This document shows positions 33,303-45,246 of a stretch of 64,000 bases of DNA, in pieces. The notes under the pieces were generated by a model. That model saw nothing but the letters and a program-made list of their open reading frames with translations, did not search any database and had not been told where the DNA came from. This stretch comes from Platanthera guangdongensis (Eukaryota; Streptophyta; Magnoliopsida; Asparagales; Orchidaceae): NCBI GenBank assembly GCA_039583875.1, contig CM077153.1:113518568-113582567 (forward strand), written 5' to 3'. Position 1 is the stretch's first letter, and each line of letters starts with the position of its first letter. A program made the position numbers and the translations under genes.

Positions 33303-34960
33303 ACCTCCTTCTCTCTACTTTGTGTATCTTCTTCAAGAGTTATTATGAATAGAAACTGCATGCTAACGCTTCTTCAAGTGTTTTGTTTATGTAATCATAA
33401 CAGATGAAACGCTAAGAAAGATTCCTAAAACGGTTCTGCGCCTGAACTTCCTTTTCTTTCTTATGTTTGCTTTGTAAATATATTTTATAATCCTTACTGA
33501 CACCTTTTTCTAGTGTTTTCTCTCTCTCCCAAAGACCTTTAACGGTTTCCTGATACCAGGAGACATCGCCGAGTTCAGCAAGACCTCCCCTAGAGCCGTT
33601 GTCATTAGCGTAACACCACAAAGACCACGTGTTGCGTGGAGATTTCGCACCGTGTAGTGTGAGCTTGCAGGCTCTAGTGCGGTTGGATTCTGGACTTCGG
33701 ATCCCGGCAAGTACCTGACCCCACCTCTGCATTATGGAGGGCTGGGTGGGTGTAAAGATCTACCATGCCGCATTAGGGATATTGTTACAACTTCGATGAT
33801 CGCGTGAGGAAAGTATGCCGTTCCAGCTCACCTGCCCACGGGTCATCTTAGCTTGTAACCCTCGAACACTCCATGGTACCCTCAAGCAGTGCCTGCAGGA
33901 GACCCACAGCTTAGACTGTACTCCAGGCAAGAGGGCAGGGAACCGTTCCACCAAGTGAGCATCTTGCTCTTCGCAGGGAATTGTGTGCGGACTGGTCTTC
34001 TCTATGCACTCAGTCCGCTTGTTTGGGTTGATTTTATAGCTTGTAGCACGGTTAGGAAAGTATGCCTCTCCGGCTCACCTGCCCACCTGGTTGCAAGCTA
34101 TAGATCATTTCTTCTATTGTGAGCGGATTGGTTTTCTGTGTCCGCTCAGTCTGCCAGCTTGGGTTGATTTTATAGCATGTAGCCCAGTGAGGAAAGTATG
34201 CCGCTCCGGCTCACCTGCCCACCTGGTCGCAAGATATAAATCATTTCTTGTATTATGAGTGGATTGATTTTCTTTATCACTATGGGTCATTTCTATCTTT
34301 GGCGGACTGGTCTTATCTATTCGCGCAGTCCGCCAGTTTCCTTGGGATGATTTTATAGATTCTATCTTTGGCGGACTGGTTTTCTGTATCCGCTCAGTCC
34401 GAAAGTTTTCTTGAAACCACGAGGTATATAGATCATTTCTACTATGCGCGGGTCGGTTTTCTGTATCCGCTCAGTCCGCAGAATGGTTTTTCATATGTTA
34501 TAATTTGATAAGTTAATAAAGAGAAATGCGGACTCTACTAGAACTCAATGAAGTACCACCTGACATTGTTATCAGCTGGCTATTTTCGTCATTTTTTAAG
34601 GCGAATGTTGAATGGATTGATGAGTTGGATTCTCTAATCAGCAAGATTCGTTATAAATGATGTGTCGTGCGGACTGCAATTGAAACTCAACAGAGTCCGC
34701 CTGGCAATTTCTTCTTATTCCGATGACGGACAATAATATTCTTTAATCAGCAAGATAAAAAGCTCAAACTTATGACGTGCGGACTGCTAAATGTCGGTGC
34801 GGTGAGCGTAGAAAAAGAACATTGCAGAAAGCACACATGCCAAAAATATCCTTTCTATTTCATCAAAAACTGTTTACATCATTCTATATGTTCGGCGGAC
34901 TGCAATCTTCCGTCCGCCACTTTTACAAAAAACAAAAAAGATAAAAAAAATATACATTGA
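33303..34960 (+). other. A2 spacer with tandem repeats
   Basis: Counterpart of 102-1915. About 33985-34490 carries repeat units of the GCGGACTG...ATCCGC...AGTCCGC type. They are fewer and shorter than in L or M, so the copy number of this array varies between elements. 34491-34960 is AT-rich, next to the end of aORF2. No gene is visible. Confidence 0.78.
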
Positions 34961-36756
34961 TCAAACTATAGTCCTTTGTTTCTTCTCTGGAGGTGTATGG
35001 CTGTCACCAACAATGTCAACTTCTGGAGAGTAGCCCCCGGAGCCGCTCCCGATGCTATCCGATCCTGTACTCGAGGCGGACCCGCTATGCGAGCTCCCGG
35101 TAGTAGAGGAGGATGCAGAGGTGTCGGACTCGGCGGACAGTTCCTCTACTCGCTGGCTTGAGGCAGCGTTGTCCGCTGTATCCTTGGCGCTTGGCTCCTC
35201 GCCTTGCCCTCCGTCTTCGTCGTCTTCCTCTTCTTCTTCTTCTTCCTCTTCTTCACCTTCCTCGATGATGTCCTTTCCTTTTTTAGCCCTCTCCATCGCC
35301 GCGACCTGAGGAGCCAGCTCAGGGAAGATCTCCAAAAAAGGGACGCCATCCACTCCCTCCTTTATGAAGCCGTCGCGGACAAGTCGCTCAATGGCAACCT
35401 TGACGGTCTCCTTTACGAAAGGGAGCATGGCAGACTGGAAGTTGTTGTTTTCCAAGTCATAGGCGACCTGCGCAAACAAAAGCAAACGTCAGACGGATCG
35501 CGGCGGATAGCAAATTAAGGCCGCTGTGAATTCAACTCACCCCCAGCTCTTCTCTTTGCTGAGCAACCCTTTTTCCCAACCGCGCATTCCTTTCCTTTAG
35601 CGCTTTATTATCCTTTTGAAGTTGTTCGTTCTGCCTCAACAGGTCTCTGGCCAGAGTGGCAACATAGTGGTTTGTCACCGCGCTGTTCGCGGAAGCCAGG
35701 GAGGCTAGTAGAGGGAGGTCGGCGGCGGGCACCTTCTTAAGGTCGCTCAAATTGCGCTTTCCGTAAATTGCGGAGATCGCAATATGGGCGTGGCGTGTTA
35801 TCCGCGGACTCTTCCACGAAGGAAGCGCGGTGGACAGGCGGACGTGTTTATTCTTGCTGTGCCAGTGGACCATTGGGTTCCCCCTAAGATCCTGATGCCG
35901 AAGCCACTCATGGTGAAGCTTTCGGAGGAAGAGTAATCCGCTGCGGGATCCACTTCTTCCTTCCTCTTTCTTGCGACTGCTTCTTTCTTCTCTTTTTGTG
36001 TAGGGACGAAGCCGCTAGGCGTATGTGGCAAGTTGGCGGGTACCGCTAAGGTCGCTGCAAAAAACAAATGGGTTAAACACCAAGGTCGCGGCGGATGCAA
36101 AATCTGAGTTCGGAAGCCACTTACTCTCTTCAGGCATGATGTCCGCTAAGCTCGCCAGCAGTGGAATATAATGCTCGATGTCGAGCCTAGCGTTGGCCAA
36201 GAACTCGACAATGGAGGACTCTAAGTCATCCAGTGGGCGCGAACCCTAGGTCGCTCTCAAAAATCAGGAACCTAGAGGTCTAGTTGTGGATTTTGTTGGG
36301 AAGACCCACAACCTTCATCCCCCTGCAGTAGAAGTATATTACCCCCTTGTAGGGGCGGCCTCCGGAAGCAGTGATGGAGCAGACAGAGAATATCTTGCGG
36401 AAGATATTCATTGAAAAAGCGATCTTTTCAGATCACAAATAAGAGACAAAACTGCAGATCGCAGCGAGTGTATTCGGCGCAAGCTGGCTAGGCACCATTC
36501 CATAGTGCTCGAAGATGGCAGCGAGTTCCCATAAAAGCGGAAACTTGAATCTGCTGTCAAAATGGTCCACTGGGATGGCGATCTGGGTTGCAGTTGAGAA
36601 GTTTAATCTTTCTTGATTTGCGGGAAGGCGGACAAGGATGTTTGAGTTCGCCATCTTCTTTTCGACAAAGGCATCCAGGTCAGCCTCTGTCAATGTGCAT
36701 TTCCGGTGATCAGCAGAGTGGAAGGCGACAGCAGCATCAGTCCACGCGGACACCAT
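34961..36756 (-). pseudogene. Antisense gene aORF2, A2
   Basis: Exon 1 is 36756-36125, exon 2 36054-35541, exon 3 35467-34961, with GTAAGT and GTGAGT-type donor sites kept (the second is GGTGAGT). Exon 1 has a TGA after ICSFVSYL and a deletion near 36235 removing about 55 bases. Exon 2 is about 7 bases shorter than in L, so the frame is lost there too. Exon 3 is open and keeps the Glu run and the Ser/Gly tail. Splice sites are better kept than the reading frame. Confidence 0.75.
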
Positions 36757-36819
36757 TTTGCAGGCCGCAGGGTTTCTTGTACTTCAGCTGTTTCCTGCAT
36801 AAGAGAAAGCGGAAGGCCC

Positions 36820-36827
36820 TATTTATA
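36820..36827 (-). promoter_or_regulatory. TATA box of aORF2, A2
   Basis: TATAAATA on the minus strand, 64-71 bases before the ATG at 36756. Confidence 0.62.
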
Positions 36828-37274
36828 GTTAAAGAGTCTGACAGCTTTTTGGCCAGGCCGCAGAGCTCGCAATTCCAATCCGCACAGTCCGCAAAAAATT
36901 AAAAGCACAGCTAAACAATAACGCGGATACAAACACAGATTCACATGCCAAGAAAAATTCAAAGCAAAAAGTTGTGGCCGGCACAATTTGTTGCCCGCCC
37001 AGATCGCGCTTTTTCTCCCGGCAGGTCATAAGGAGCGGATACACTTTCAATCCTCTTAGTTCGCAGTATTGACCACCTGCATGTTAAAAACGATAAGCGG
37101 ACACAGCATTAATCCGCACAATTCGCCACATCAAGGATTAAGCTACATAAATTGCGGATATATAATCTGAGTCCGCATAGATCAAATAGAGTTCAGTTTA
37201 CAGAGCATTGTTCGAAGCACAGTTATACAAACAAGTGTACAGTTAAACAGATAAAAGCTCGTGGTATTGTGGGC

Positions 37275-39248
37275 TCAGCGGTCCCTGTTATCGGTCCTCG
37301 CCGGCCTTTCAGCCCTGTCTCTGCATAGATGAGCTGCTTGGTCGCTTAACTGTAGAATCTCGCTGTACACACGGCAGAGATGATGATGAATGACATTTAT
37401 AGTCCGGTGCATATGAGAAGCCTCCCGATCTACCCGGCTGAGAGGCACCATTGGCTCCGCCGCCGGCCTCGGCTCCTCATCCGCGGGCTGTTGGACACCA
37501 ACCGGTGCGGCGATCTCCGGAGCATCGCAATCTAACGCTCGCGGCCTCTGCTCAGCGACCTCAGCAGTCCGTTTCTCCTTTCCTTCACGCACTGACGCCA
37601 TGTGCTTGCCTTTGTAGAATCGGACGTCATCCGCAATCCTCTTCTTCTCCCTTTCAGACCTCTCTAGTGCCCGCGAGATGTTGGCGATCTGGTCTTTAAG
37701 GGCCTTCTGGCGTTCCGCGGACGCTTTCTCACGCGCCGTGGATGCCCTCTCGCGTTCCTCTGCTTTCTCTAACTCTGCTTTGACACACTACATTTCAGCT
37801 TGAAATTTCTTCTCTAACTCTTTAATCATATTCAGGCTGGGCGGCTCATCCCCCGCGGGTTCCACATGCGAGACCGCGTCAGCATCGGTATTTGGCGTTA
37901 CCGCGATCTCGCCACTCTCGATGGAGCCCGGCGGCGACTTTCTACCTGCAACAAACAAAGTCAACTTCACATTCAAATGCAGTTCGCGGCGGACGCAAAG
38001 AAAGGATGAAAGATCACTTTTAGACATAGCAGCAGCGAGTTGCCGACTATCGAAGATGATAGGCCGCCTTGCCCGCTCCGGGTCAAAGGCGCTTAACCGC
38101 TTTTTCCATTCGCGATGAACCTTTGCTCTTTTCTCAGCCGCCAAACTTGTTGAAACCACAATATCGTCCGTTTCGGTGATGATTTTGATTGGTCTTGACG
38201 TCCGCGGCGGCGACCTGTAAAGCCACTTACGCTGAAAGTATTTAGGCGCCGGTTGAAGTTTACCTGACCGCAGCAGCTCCGCAGCAATCCGCAGATCCTC
38301 AGCGGCTTTATCCGCCGCAGCCTGCTTCGAGGCCTCCCCCACCGCAGCAACATGAGCAACAATTTGTTTCTTCTGCTCCTCTATCTTCTCCTTCAGCCTA
38401 TCTCTCTCCTCTTCATCCGCAGCGGACGAGGGAGGGAGTTCGTCATCCTAATTCCCAGTAGCCTCCGCCTCAGATTGCTGCAGTACAACCAGCAAGGATT
38501 CGTTGATTAAATCAAGTCGATCGACGTCTATGGAATCAATTATCTCATTCGTGCATAAACTGACCGTGGAGAGGGAATTATCTCCCTGGATTTGGGCCTC
38601 CGGTGTAACCATATCGCTATCAGGAACTTCTTTGTCGCGCGGTCTGTACTGTAAGTCTGCATCCCCAGTCCGCTTGGAGACGTTCTTCTCCTTCATTGCG
38701 CGCAGTTTCTTTTCAACACGCTCGGCAACGGTCGCCCCGTCCCTCTTCCTCTTCTTCCTTTTAGCAGACTTCTCGGCAGAATCCGCAGCGGACCCCCCTA
38801 AATCGGGCTGGTTTTTGCGGACAGGCTCAGGGTTCACAGCAGTCAATGCCTTTGAGGGCGCATCGTTCCCTTCCTCAGTCCGCCTATCTTCTTCATCCAA
38901 GTCAACAATAGGCACCTGGGCATTAGGAGAAGATATGTCAGCCTCAGTGTGTTCGCCAACGGTGTCCGCCGAGGTTGCGGTTTTCTGAGAAGGGGCAGAG
39001 TCCGACAAGGTCACCATCTTCTCACTTCTCAATGGTTCGAAGTCGACTGCGGTATCTTCGCGAGCAGATATGTCGGCACGGCGTACTGCTTTCTCCGCAG
39101 GCTTCTTCCTGTGGGAACTCTCTCCCATAGGGCGAACAAGATCCTTTTTTGTCAACCTCTTTGCTATCTTATTGGTCTTCATAGGCGTTGTCAGTTCTGG
39201 GTCGCCTTTTGCAGTGAGACTAGAGAAGAAAGCTCCAAGCCTTGCCAT
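37275..39248 (-). pseudogene. Antisense gene aORF1, A2 (several stops)
   Basis: Start MARLGAF at 39248 and end TDNRDR at 37275, as in L. Open pieces are 39248-38448, 38342-37788 and 37601-37275, separated by a stop near 38450 and a TAG near 37787. The coiled-coil and basic regions are recognisable. The 5' region also carries TAA TAA within the TGRYSPLAV codons conserved in L, M and B. Confidence 0.78.
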
Positions 39249-39332
39249 GCCGGACTGAAAAGTGGAGACCGCAAGTGGTTATTAGCGCCCCGTGTCGATC
39301 GAGATTCTCAATAGTTCCAGGGCCTCCAGCGA

Positions 39333-39340
39333 TATTTATA
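39333..39340 (-). promoter_or_regulatory. TATA box of aORF1, A2
   Basis: TATAAATA on the minus strand, 85-92 bases before the ATG at 39248. Confidence 0.62.
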
Positions 39341-39429
39341 GCGTTGGCGGCGTTTTCGAGGCTTGCGGACTCGGCGGTTAAGAAAACATTTTCGAAGTTT
39401 TCTGGAAACTTAAAAATTTGCGGGGATTA

Positions 39430-40181
39430 TGTTAACCCCTCAGTCCGCAACATCCTACAAGATTCCAAAGCCCCCCTTTCAGCAGGCGCGGACGCGATTT
39501 GTCAGTCCGCCCAGTCCGGCAATGTCACCGATCGGACACCAAGGATGGTACCGCAGAAGCGGACGAAAGAACCTGTCCGCTCAGTCCGCCAGCGCTTGGG
39601 GTATCCGGTTCTCTACAGCGGCGGACGCAGTGTCTCGTCTGCCCAGGCCGCCGCCCTCCAGCAGGCTCGCGCCCAGCAACAGTGGAAGCTCTAGTCCGCG
39701 AGCCCAGTCCGCCCCTTCTGCGCGGACTGGCGTGTTCTTTCTTTTTGCTTCCCGTCACCGCTGCCCGGTTCTCCTGTACCCCGGGAAGTCGGTTATTTTA
39801 GCCCTGCCCGTTTGGGCAGGCCCCCTATCCTATAAATAGGGGGGAGGTGGTGCACTCAAGGCACGCTGACTTGGACCCAGGAGCCTTCTTGTTACAGGCT
39901 GCGGACTAGAATCTTGAGCCTTGAGGACTCCCCCTTGCTCTGCTCTCGTCAACCTTTTCCTTTCACTTGTAACCAAATTCTTCTTCAATCAAGGGAAAGC
40001 CCGTCGCAAGAGAGGCATTCAGGCCGCGACGGGCGAAGTCTGTTGTTGCCGTGGTTCTCGGCCTTGCTCTTCTTCCTGCCCTCATCCGCTTAGTAAATCA
40101 CTACTCGCAGTCTCCCTATTCCCCGGTGATCGAACCGTTAGCTGGAGGTGCTCGACCCCCTTGTGTTTTCGTGCATCAACA
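39430..40181 (+). repeat. Family A 3' LTR of A2
   Basis: 752 bp, preceded by polypurine tract GCGGGGATTA (39420-39429). TATA box at 39831-39838. Confidence 0.95.
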
Positions 40182-40186
40182 CAATG
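40182..40186. repeat. Target-site duplication CAATG (right) of A2
   Basis: Pairs with 27006-27010. Confidence 0.92.
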
Positions 40187-41090
40187 CATATAAGATGAGA
40201 GTAAGCAAAATGAATTCTGCAAATCCTTTTGATAGGTCGGATTTAACCTGTTCACCTGTGAAAGAGGCAGTTGATAAAAAAGATCTATACTCGGAGATGA
40301 CCAAGAAAGACTTTATGCTTTCACAGGAGATCACCCGTGGGCCTTATGCATCGCTTGCCTGAGAAAGGTCATCACGAGTATAGTCCTACTAAGAGCGGGT
40401 TGGCCGCCTATCCTTTAGAAGGGCACAAAAGAGAGAAGCAGAGGAAAATCCTGATAAGGATCACTAGATACACTGCTCTCACGCCTCGGGTTACAACATC
40501 GTTGATCAGTCAGTCCAGGTGCGCCAAGTGGTCTATAACATTGCTCGCCTGTGGAAAAGATCAGCGGAGTTGTGGGCCCCGCAAAAGAATGGATCGAGAG
40601 TACCATAGAGTGTTCGGCCATCACAGTTGTGAGATGATCGAAGAGACAAGGCTACGCTTGATTGTCATTGCTTGTCAAGCAAAGATCATCTAACTGTAAT
40701 GTATCTTTAACGAAGCACAACAGAGCTAACCATGGGATCTCCCTGGATGCACACTTTGTGTTAGATGCTGGCCAGGATCTGAAGTCCTGTATTCCACCCC
40801 ATGAGAGTTGGATAGCTCCCACTACACATATGCGAACACTCCCCGCGATATATGGTTGTTGTGGCCTACACCAGAATCCAATCACGAGGGAGCCTATAAC
40901 AAGACTCGGCGATGTCTCAGTGGATCAGTGATCTCTTTGGCAAAGAGAAAAATAGAGGAGGAAGCACTCCAAAAAGGGAAATGTGTCAGTATAGGATCCC
41001 TGAAGTAAATTTTATTGAAATGAAAAGAGAGAAACACTTAGAAGCGTTTTATAAAGGAAACATTTGAAACATGTAGAGTAGAGAAAACCG
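40187..41090 (-). other. C1 spacer, part beyond A2
   Basis: Non-coding. It aligns with 44294-45240 in C2. The stretch 40740-40930 is also distantly like the family A spacer at 300-540, which suggests that C arose from an A-type ancestor. No gene seen. Confidence 0.7.
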
Positions 41091-41572
41091 TCAATGGTTG
41101 CGAGGCGTTTTAAGGAGTGGTGATGTCCTTTTATCAGCTCGGAATAGTCTTCCAAGCCTGCCCCCGTCATCGGCATCAATGTTTTCAACGGTATTGTTAA
41201 CAACGAGGAGAGGGTATTCGTCAACTTCGCTCACACCTCTTGAGCAACAAGGAGCATCCGCAACCTCTATGCCCTTTGAGGTTGTTGGATCAGGGTGATC
41301 ATCTTTGGGGAGCAGGTCATGCATCTTATCTTATCGCAGCATCCTTTGCACTAGTTGACGAAGTGCTCAGCAGTTTTCAGTTAGCTGGCCTGGCTCTTTA
41401 TTGAATCCGCAATATGGATCTGAGTCTTTAGATCTTTGATCATTTGTTTGATATGGTATTTTGTAATTAGCCCTATCTTTCATGACTTGTCTTACTTCTA
41501 TCATGACCTCTTCGAGTTCGCATTCTTGCAAGTCATCATCTTACTGCTGATGAACTGAGGTTGTTTGTTTAG
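41091..41572 (-). pseudogene. Gag C-terminal part of C1 (cut by C2)
   Basis: Minus-strand remnants of the region after the gag core. They include a decayed zinc knuckle in which the first His has become Asn (YCGFNKEPG) and a segment with TSKG then a Val/Asn/Asp-rich stretch that matches the equivalent part of A gag before the protease. It joins to 57970 once C2 is removed. Several frameshifts are present. Confidence 0.65.
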
Positions 41573-41577
41573 ATGGA
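41573..41577. repeat. Target-site duplication ATGGA (left) of C2
   Basis: Pairs with ATGGA at 57965-57969. Confidence 0.9.
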
Positions 41578-43363
41578 TGTTGATGCGCGGAAACGGAGAG
41601 GGAGAAGGTTGTCGCGGGAACCAACAGCTAACGGAGTGTGTTCGGTCTCACGGGCAAGGTGAAGAGGTTGATGGTTGTGGGGATAGAGGAGAGGAGAAAG
41701 CTTTTGAGTGCTTGAGAGTGGAGCAAACGCTTGTTCAAGAGTTGCAGGGATAGAGGAGAGAAGGGTGTTTATCCGAATGCGGAGTTTGTTTGGAAGGATG
41801 ATCTGGAGCTGTCGAGTAGACGGTTAATCTGACGGCTGTGCATACAGGCTGATGCCGAGAGAGTTGAGCTGAGGAGAATAGAGAGGGGGCCGCTAGCAGC
41901 GGCAACAACAGACTTCCCCGCCGCGGCTTAAATGCTACACTTGTGACGGGCTTTCCTTTGATTAATATCGAGTATTACAGCTTTTATTACACCTTTACAA
42001 GAAAGTAAAGAAAGGGTACATTGATGGAAGCTGGCGGCTAAGGAAAGAGAGTGCCAGAAGGGAGGCCGTGCGGACTGAAGTGTCAGGTCAGCAGGCCGCG
42101 CGACTAAGGGATGAGAGAATGCAGACTGGAAATAGGAGTCCGCCGGGACTGATGATTCGAACTTGTCGTCGGTTGTCCTCCAACTTGAGAGTCTTGAGAC
42201 TATGATGCAACATCCTGAATGAGAGGCATATGGGTCTATTTATAGACCTGAGGAGGTAACAGCTTTCGGTGACTTTACCCCCGGTGAGACGGTAACTTGC
42301 GCGAGTAGAGAATGGGGTCCGCCGAGTCCGCAATAGGCCGCACGGATAGTGTCTTGCTTCTGGAACTGGTTCTGCTGATGGCGGAATTGTAGGAGTCCAC
42401 CCCTGCTTCTCGTGGACTGAGAGAAATCCGCTCCTGAATCTGGCGGACTGAGAGAAGTCCGCTCCTATTGTACTGATCGTGCTCGCGCCAAGATTGTGTG
42501 GGCTGAGGGACTACCCGCTCGCTACTGGGAAGTTGGTGATGGAAGCCGATTGGCATACCGCGTAATGAGTCCACCCCTGCTGAGTTGAATGAGTACGCGG
42601 CAAGGGTGCGAGCTGAGTGATATCTGCCTGCTTATGTTAAGCGGTTGTTGGAGGTTGTTGAATGGCAGACTGAAAGAAGTATCCGTTGAGTACGTGGTTG
42701 AGAAGCAGAGTCCGCACGCTGTCGTTGTTCGCGCTTGTCGACCGGGACGACCTAGCGGATTGAGGAGACAGGTCGGCAGATCTGCTGAAGTTTGCCAACC
42801 ATTGGAAGAAGATGCTAGCTGCTTCTAAGTGTCCGGCGACCTGGCGTACTGCGGAGGAAGGTCGTGCCTTCTGCTAAAGTCCTCCTGCTGAATGGGACGA
42901 CTTGCTGCCTAACCTAGGCGGCCTAGGCTTGGCGACCTAACAGGTCGCACGTGCTGGCGAAGTAGAACTAAACATTGTTGGTAGCCGGCCTGGGGGCAGG
43001 TTACCACTCTTGATTAGCATCCTAAAGGCAGGTCCTTTGAAGACGTGGCGGTCTGGGCGGTTAAGGATCTGAGCTCGCCAAAGCTGGCCGGCACCTATTT
43101 GGATAGAAGATTGGAGCGGTCGGCTGAACAAGACGCGCAGTCTGCAGGGGAGGACGGAGGAAGCAGTCCACGCCACCTGCCGACCAAGGGAACGCTGCGT
43201 GACCTGGGCTGCTAGACCACTAAGACTATCCAAGCCGCATGGCTTCAGCGGACAGAAAGCCTGTCCGCCCACACTCACATCGCAACCTCCAGGGTGAGCC
43301 CGGAGCAGGCCGCGACTACCGAGCTTGGTGCCTTGGGAAGGTTTGCCGATTTCAAGGTTAACA
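41578..43363 (-). repeat. Family C 3' LTR of C2 (1786 bp)
   Basis: Left tip TGTTGATGCG, right tip GGTTAACA, with the polypurine tract inverted just after it (ATAATCCCCGCAC). TATAAATA is at 42237-42244 on the minus strand. Many GCGGACTG and AGTCCGC motifs. Confidence 0.9.
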
Positions 43364-45240
43364 TAATCCCCGCACTTTTTAAAGTTCCGAAGAGAACTTC
43401 AAAAAAGTTGGAGACCCACAAAAATCGTGATCCACCCCAAAGAAGAAGAAAGGGGCAAGGAGAGATAGAACCTGACGTCTCTCCTTAGGAGTTTGCTATT
43501 GCCTGTCTTTTCCTGCAAATGAAAAGTTAGTGTATGCAAATATGGAGGATACATCTTGTGTGTACCTGTGGTTGCCTTTGCAAAATGAAGAAGACGTGAC
43601 TGTCTTCTACTGAGTTCTGAAGGGGGACTTGGAATTGTTTGCTGGTTTCTGAAAGGAAACTTGTTGGAATCTGCTGATCTCTACAATAAAGGAGTTAGAA
43701 GCAGACATGATATATGAAAATAGACTGCAAGTACCTGAAAGGAAACTTGCTAGAATTTGCCGATCTCTACAAGAAAAGAGTTAGAAGCAGATGTGATATA
43801 TGAATGTAGGTTGCAAGTACCTGAAAGGAAACTTGCTAGCGCCCGCTAATCACTGCAAAGAGAAGAGTGAGGAGCAGACCTGATATAATGAACTAATCTG
43901 CAAGTACCTAAGCGGGACTTGCGAATGCTAGCTGGTTGATGAGCTAAGGTGAATGTGATCATTTTGCAGAGGAAATGTTTAATGAACTCTGCTGATTATT
44001 GAATGAAGATCGAACTAGAATAGCGACCTTCTCGGTTGATTAGAGACATCTTTAACATGAAGTCCAGATCAAAAGACGAGTGTTGATTGTTGTTATGTCA
44101 AGATGGATATGATATATATTTAAAACGAAGTCCAGTACGGTAAGATGAAACCATCTTAACTAGATTCCAATAGCAAGGCTTGATGATTAAGGAGAATCAG
44201 ATTCTTTGATCAATGATTGATGTCATTAAAACTTGATGAGTGTAATGAAGAGCTTTGTTGATCATCATCTAATGGAGCTTTAAGCAAACAATGCATATAA
44301 GATGAGAGCAAACAGAATGAATGTCGCGAATCCTTTTGATAGGTCGGATTTAACCTGTTCACCTGTAAAAGAGGCAGTTGATAAAGAAGAGGTCTATACT
44401 CGGAGATGACCAAGAATGACTGGATGCTACCATAGGAGATCACCCGTGGGCTTTATGCATCGGTTTCCTGAGAATGGTCATCACGAGTATAGTCCTACTA
44501 AGAGCGGGCTTGCTGCGCATCCTTTTGAAGGTCACAAAAGAGAAAAGCACGGGAAATCCTGAGAAAGATTGCTAGATACACGGCTCTCATGCCTCGGGTA
44601 ACAATATCACTGATCAATGAGACTAATTGCGCCAAGTGGCCTATAGCATTGCTTGTGTGTGGAAAGATCAGTGTAGTTGTGGGACCTGCAAAAGCACGGA
44701 TCGAGAGTACCAAAGAGTATTCGGCCATCACAGTCGTGAGATGATCGAAGAGACAAGGATACGCTTGATCGCCATAACTTGTCAAGCAAAGATAATTGTA
44801 ACTGTAATGTATCCTTAACGAAGCACAGCAGAGCTAACACATGGGACCTCCCTTGTGCAAACTCTGGGTTAGATACCGGCTAGGATCCGAAGTCCCGTAT
44901 TTCACCACATGAGAGTTGGATAGCTCCCAATACACATATGCGAACACTTCCCGTGATATGTGGTCGTTGTGGCCTTACGCCAGAATCCAATCTAGAGGGG
45001 GCCCATAGCAAGACTCGGCGAAGTCTCGGTGGTTTAGTGATTTTTTTAGCAAAGAGAAAAATAGAGGAGGAAGCACTCCAAAAATGGAAATGTGACAGTA
45101 CGGTATCCCTGATGTAAACTTTATTAAAATGTGTGAAGGAACACGTAGAAGTGCTTTGTAAAGAGAATGTTTGAAACATTTAAAGTAGAGTAAGAGTAAC
45201 CGGTAATGAGTACGAGGGGATTTGAGGAGCGGTGATGTCC
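43364..45240 (-). other. C2 spacer
   Basis: Non-coding. 43690-43930 holds 87-88 bp tandem units marked by 'gcaagtacct' (43724, 43811, 43899). 44289-44293 is the single CAATG that shows the site before A2 inserted in C1. 44880-45010 resembles the A spacer. No gene seen. Confidence 0.75.
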
Positions 45241-45246
45241 TTATCT

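Larger units (their letters stand above)
27011..40181 (+). mobile_element. Family A element copy A2, complete (13,171 bp)
   Basis: Two direct 752-bp LTRs, flanking CAATG duplication, primer region, gag-pol, spacer with tandem repeats, antisense aORF2 and aORF1, polypurine tract. This copy gives the reference layout for the family. By hand count the LTRs differ at about 20 substitutions and two 1-base gaps, so it is not recent. All three genes are broken. Confidence 0.96.
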
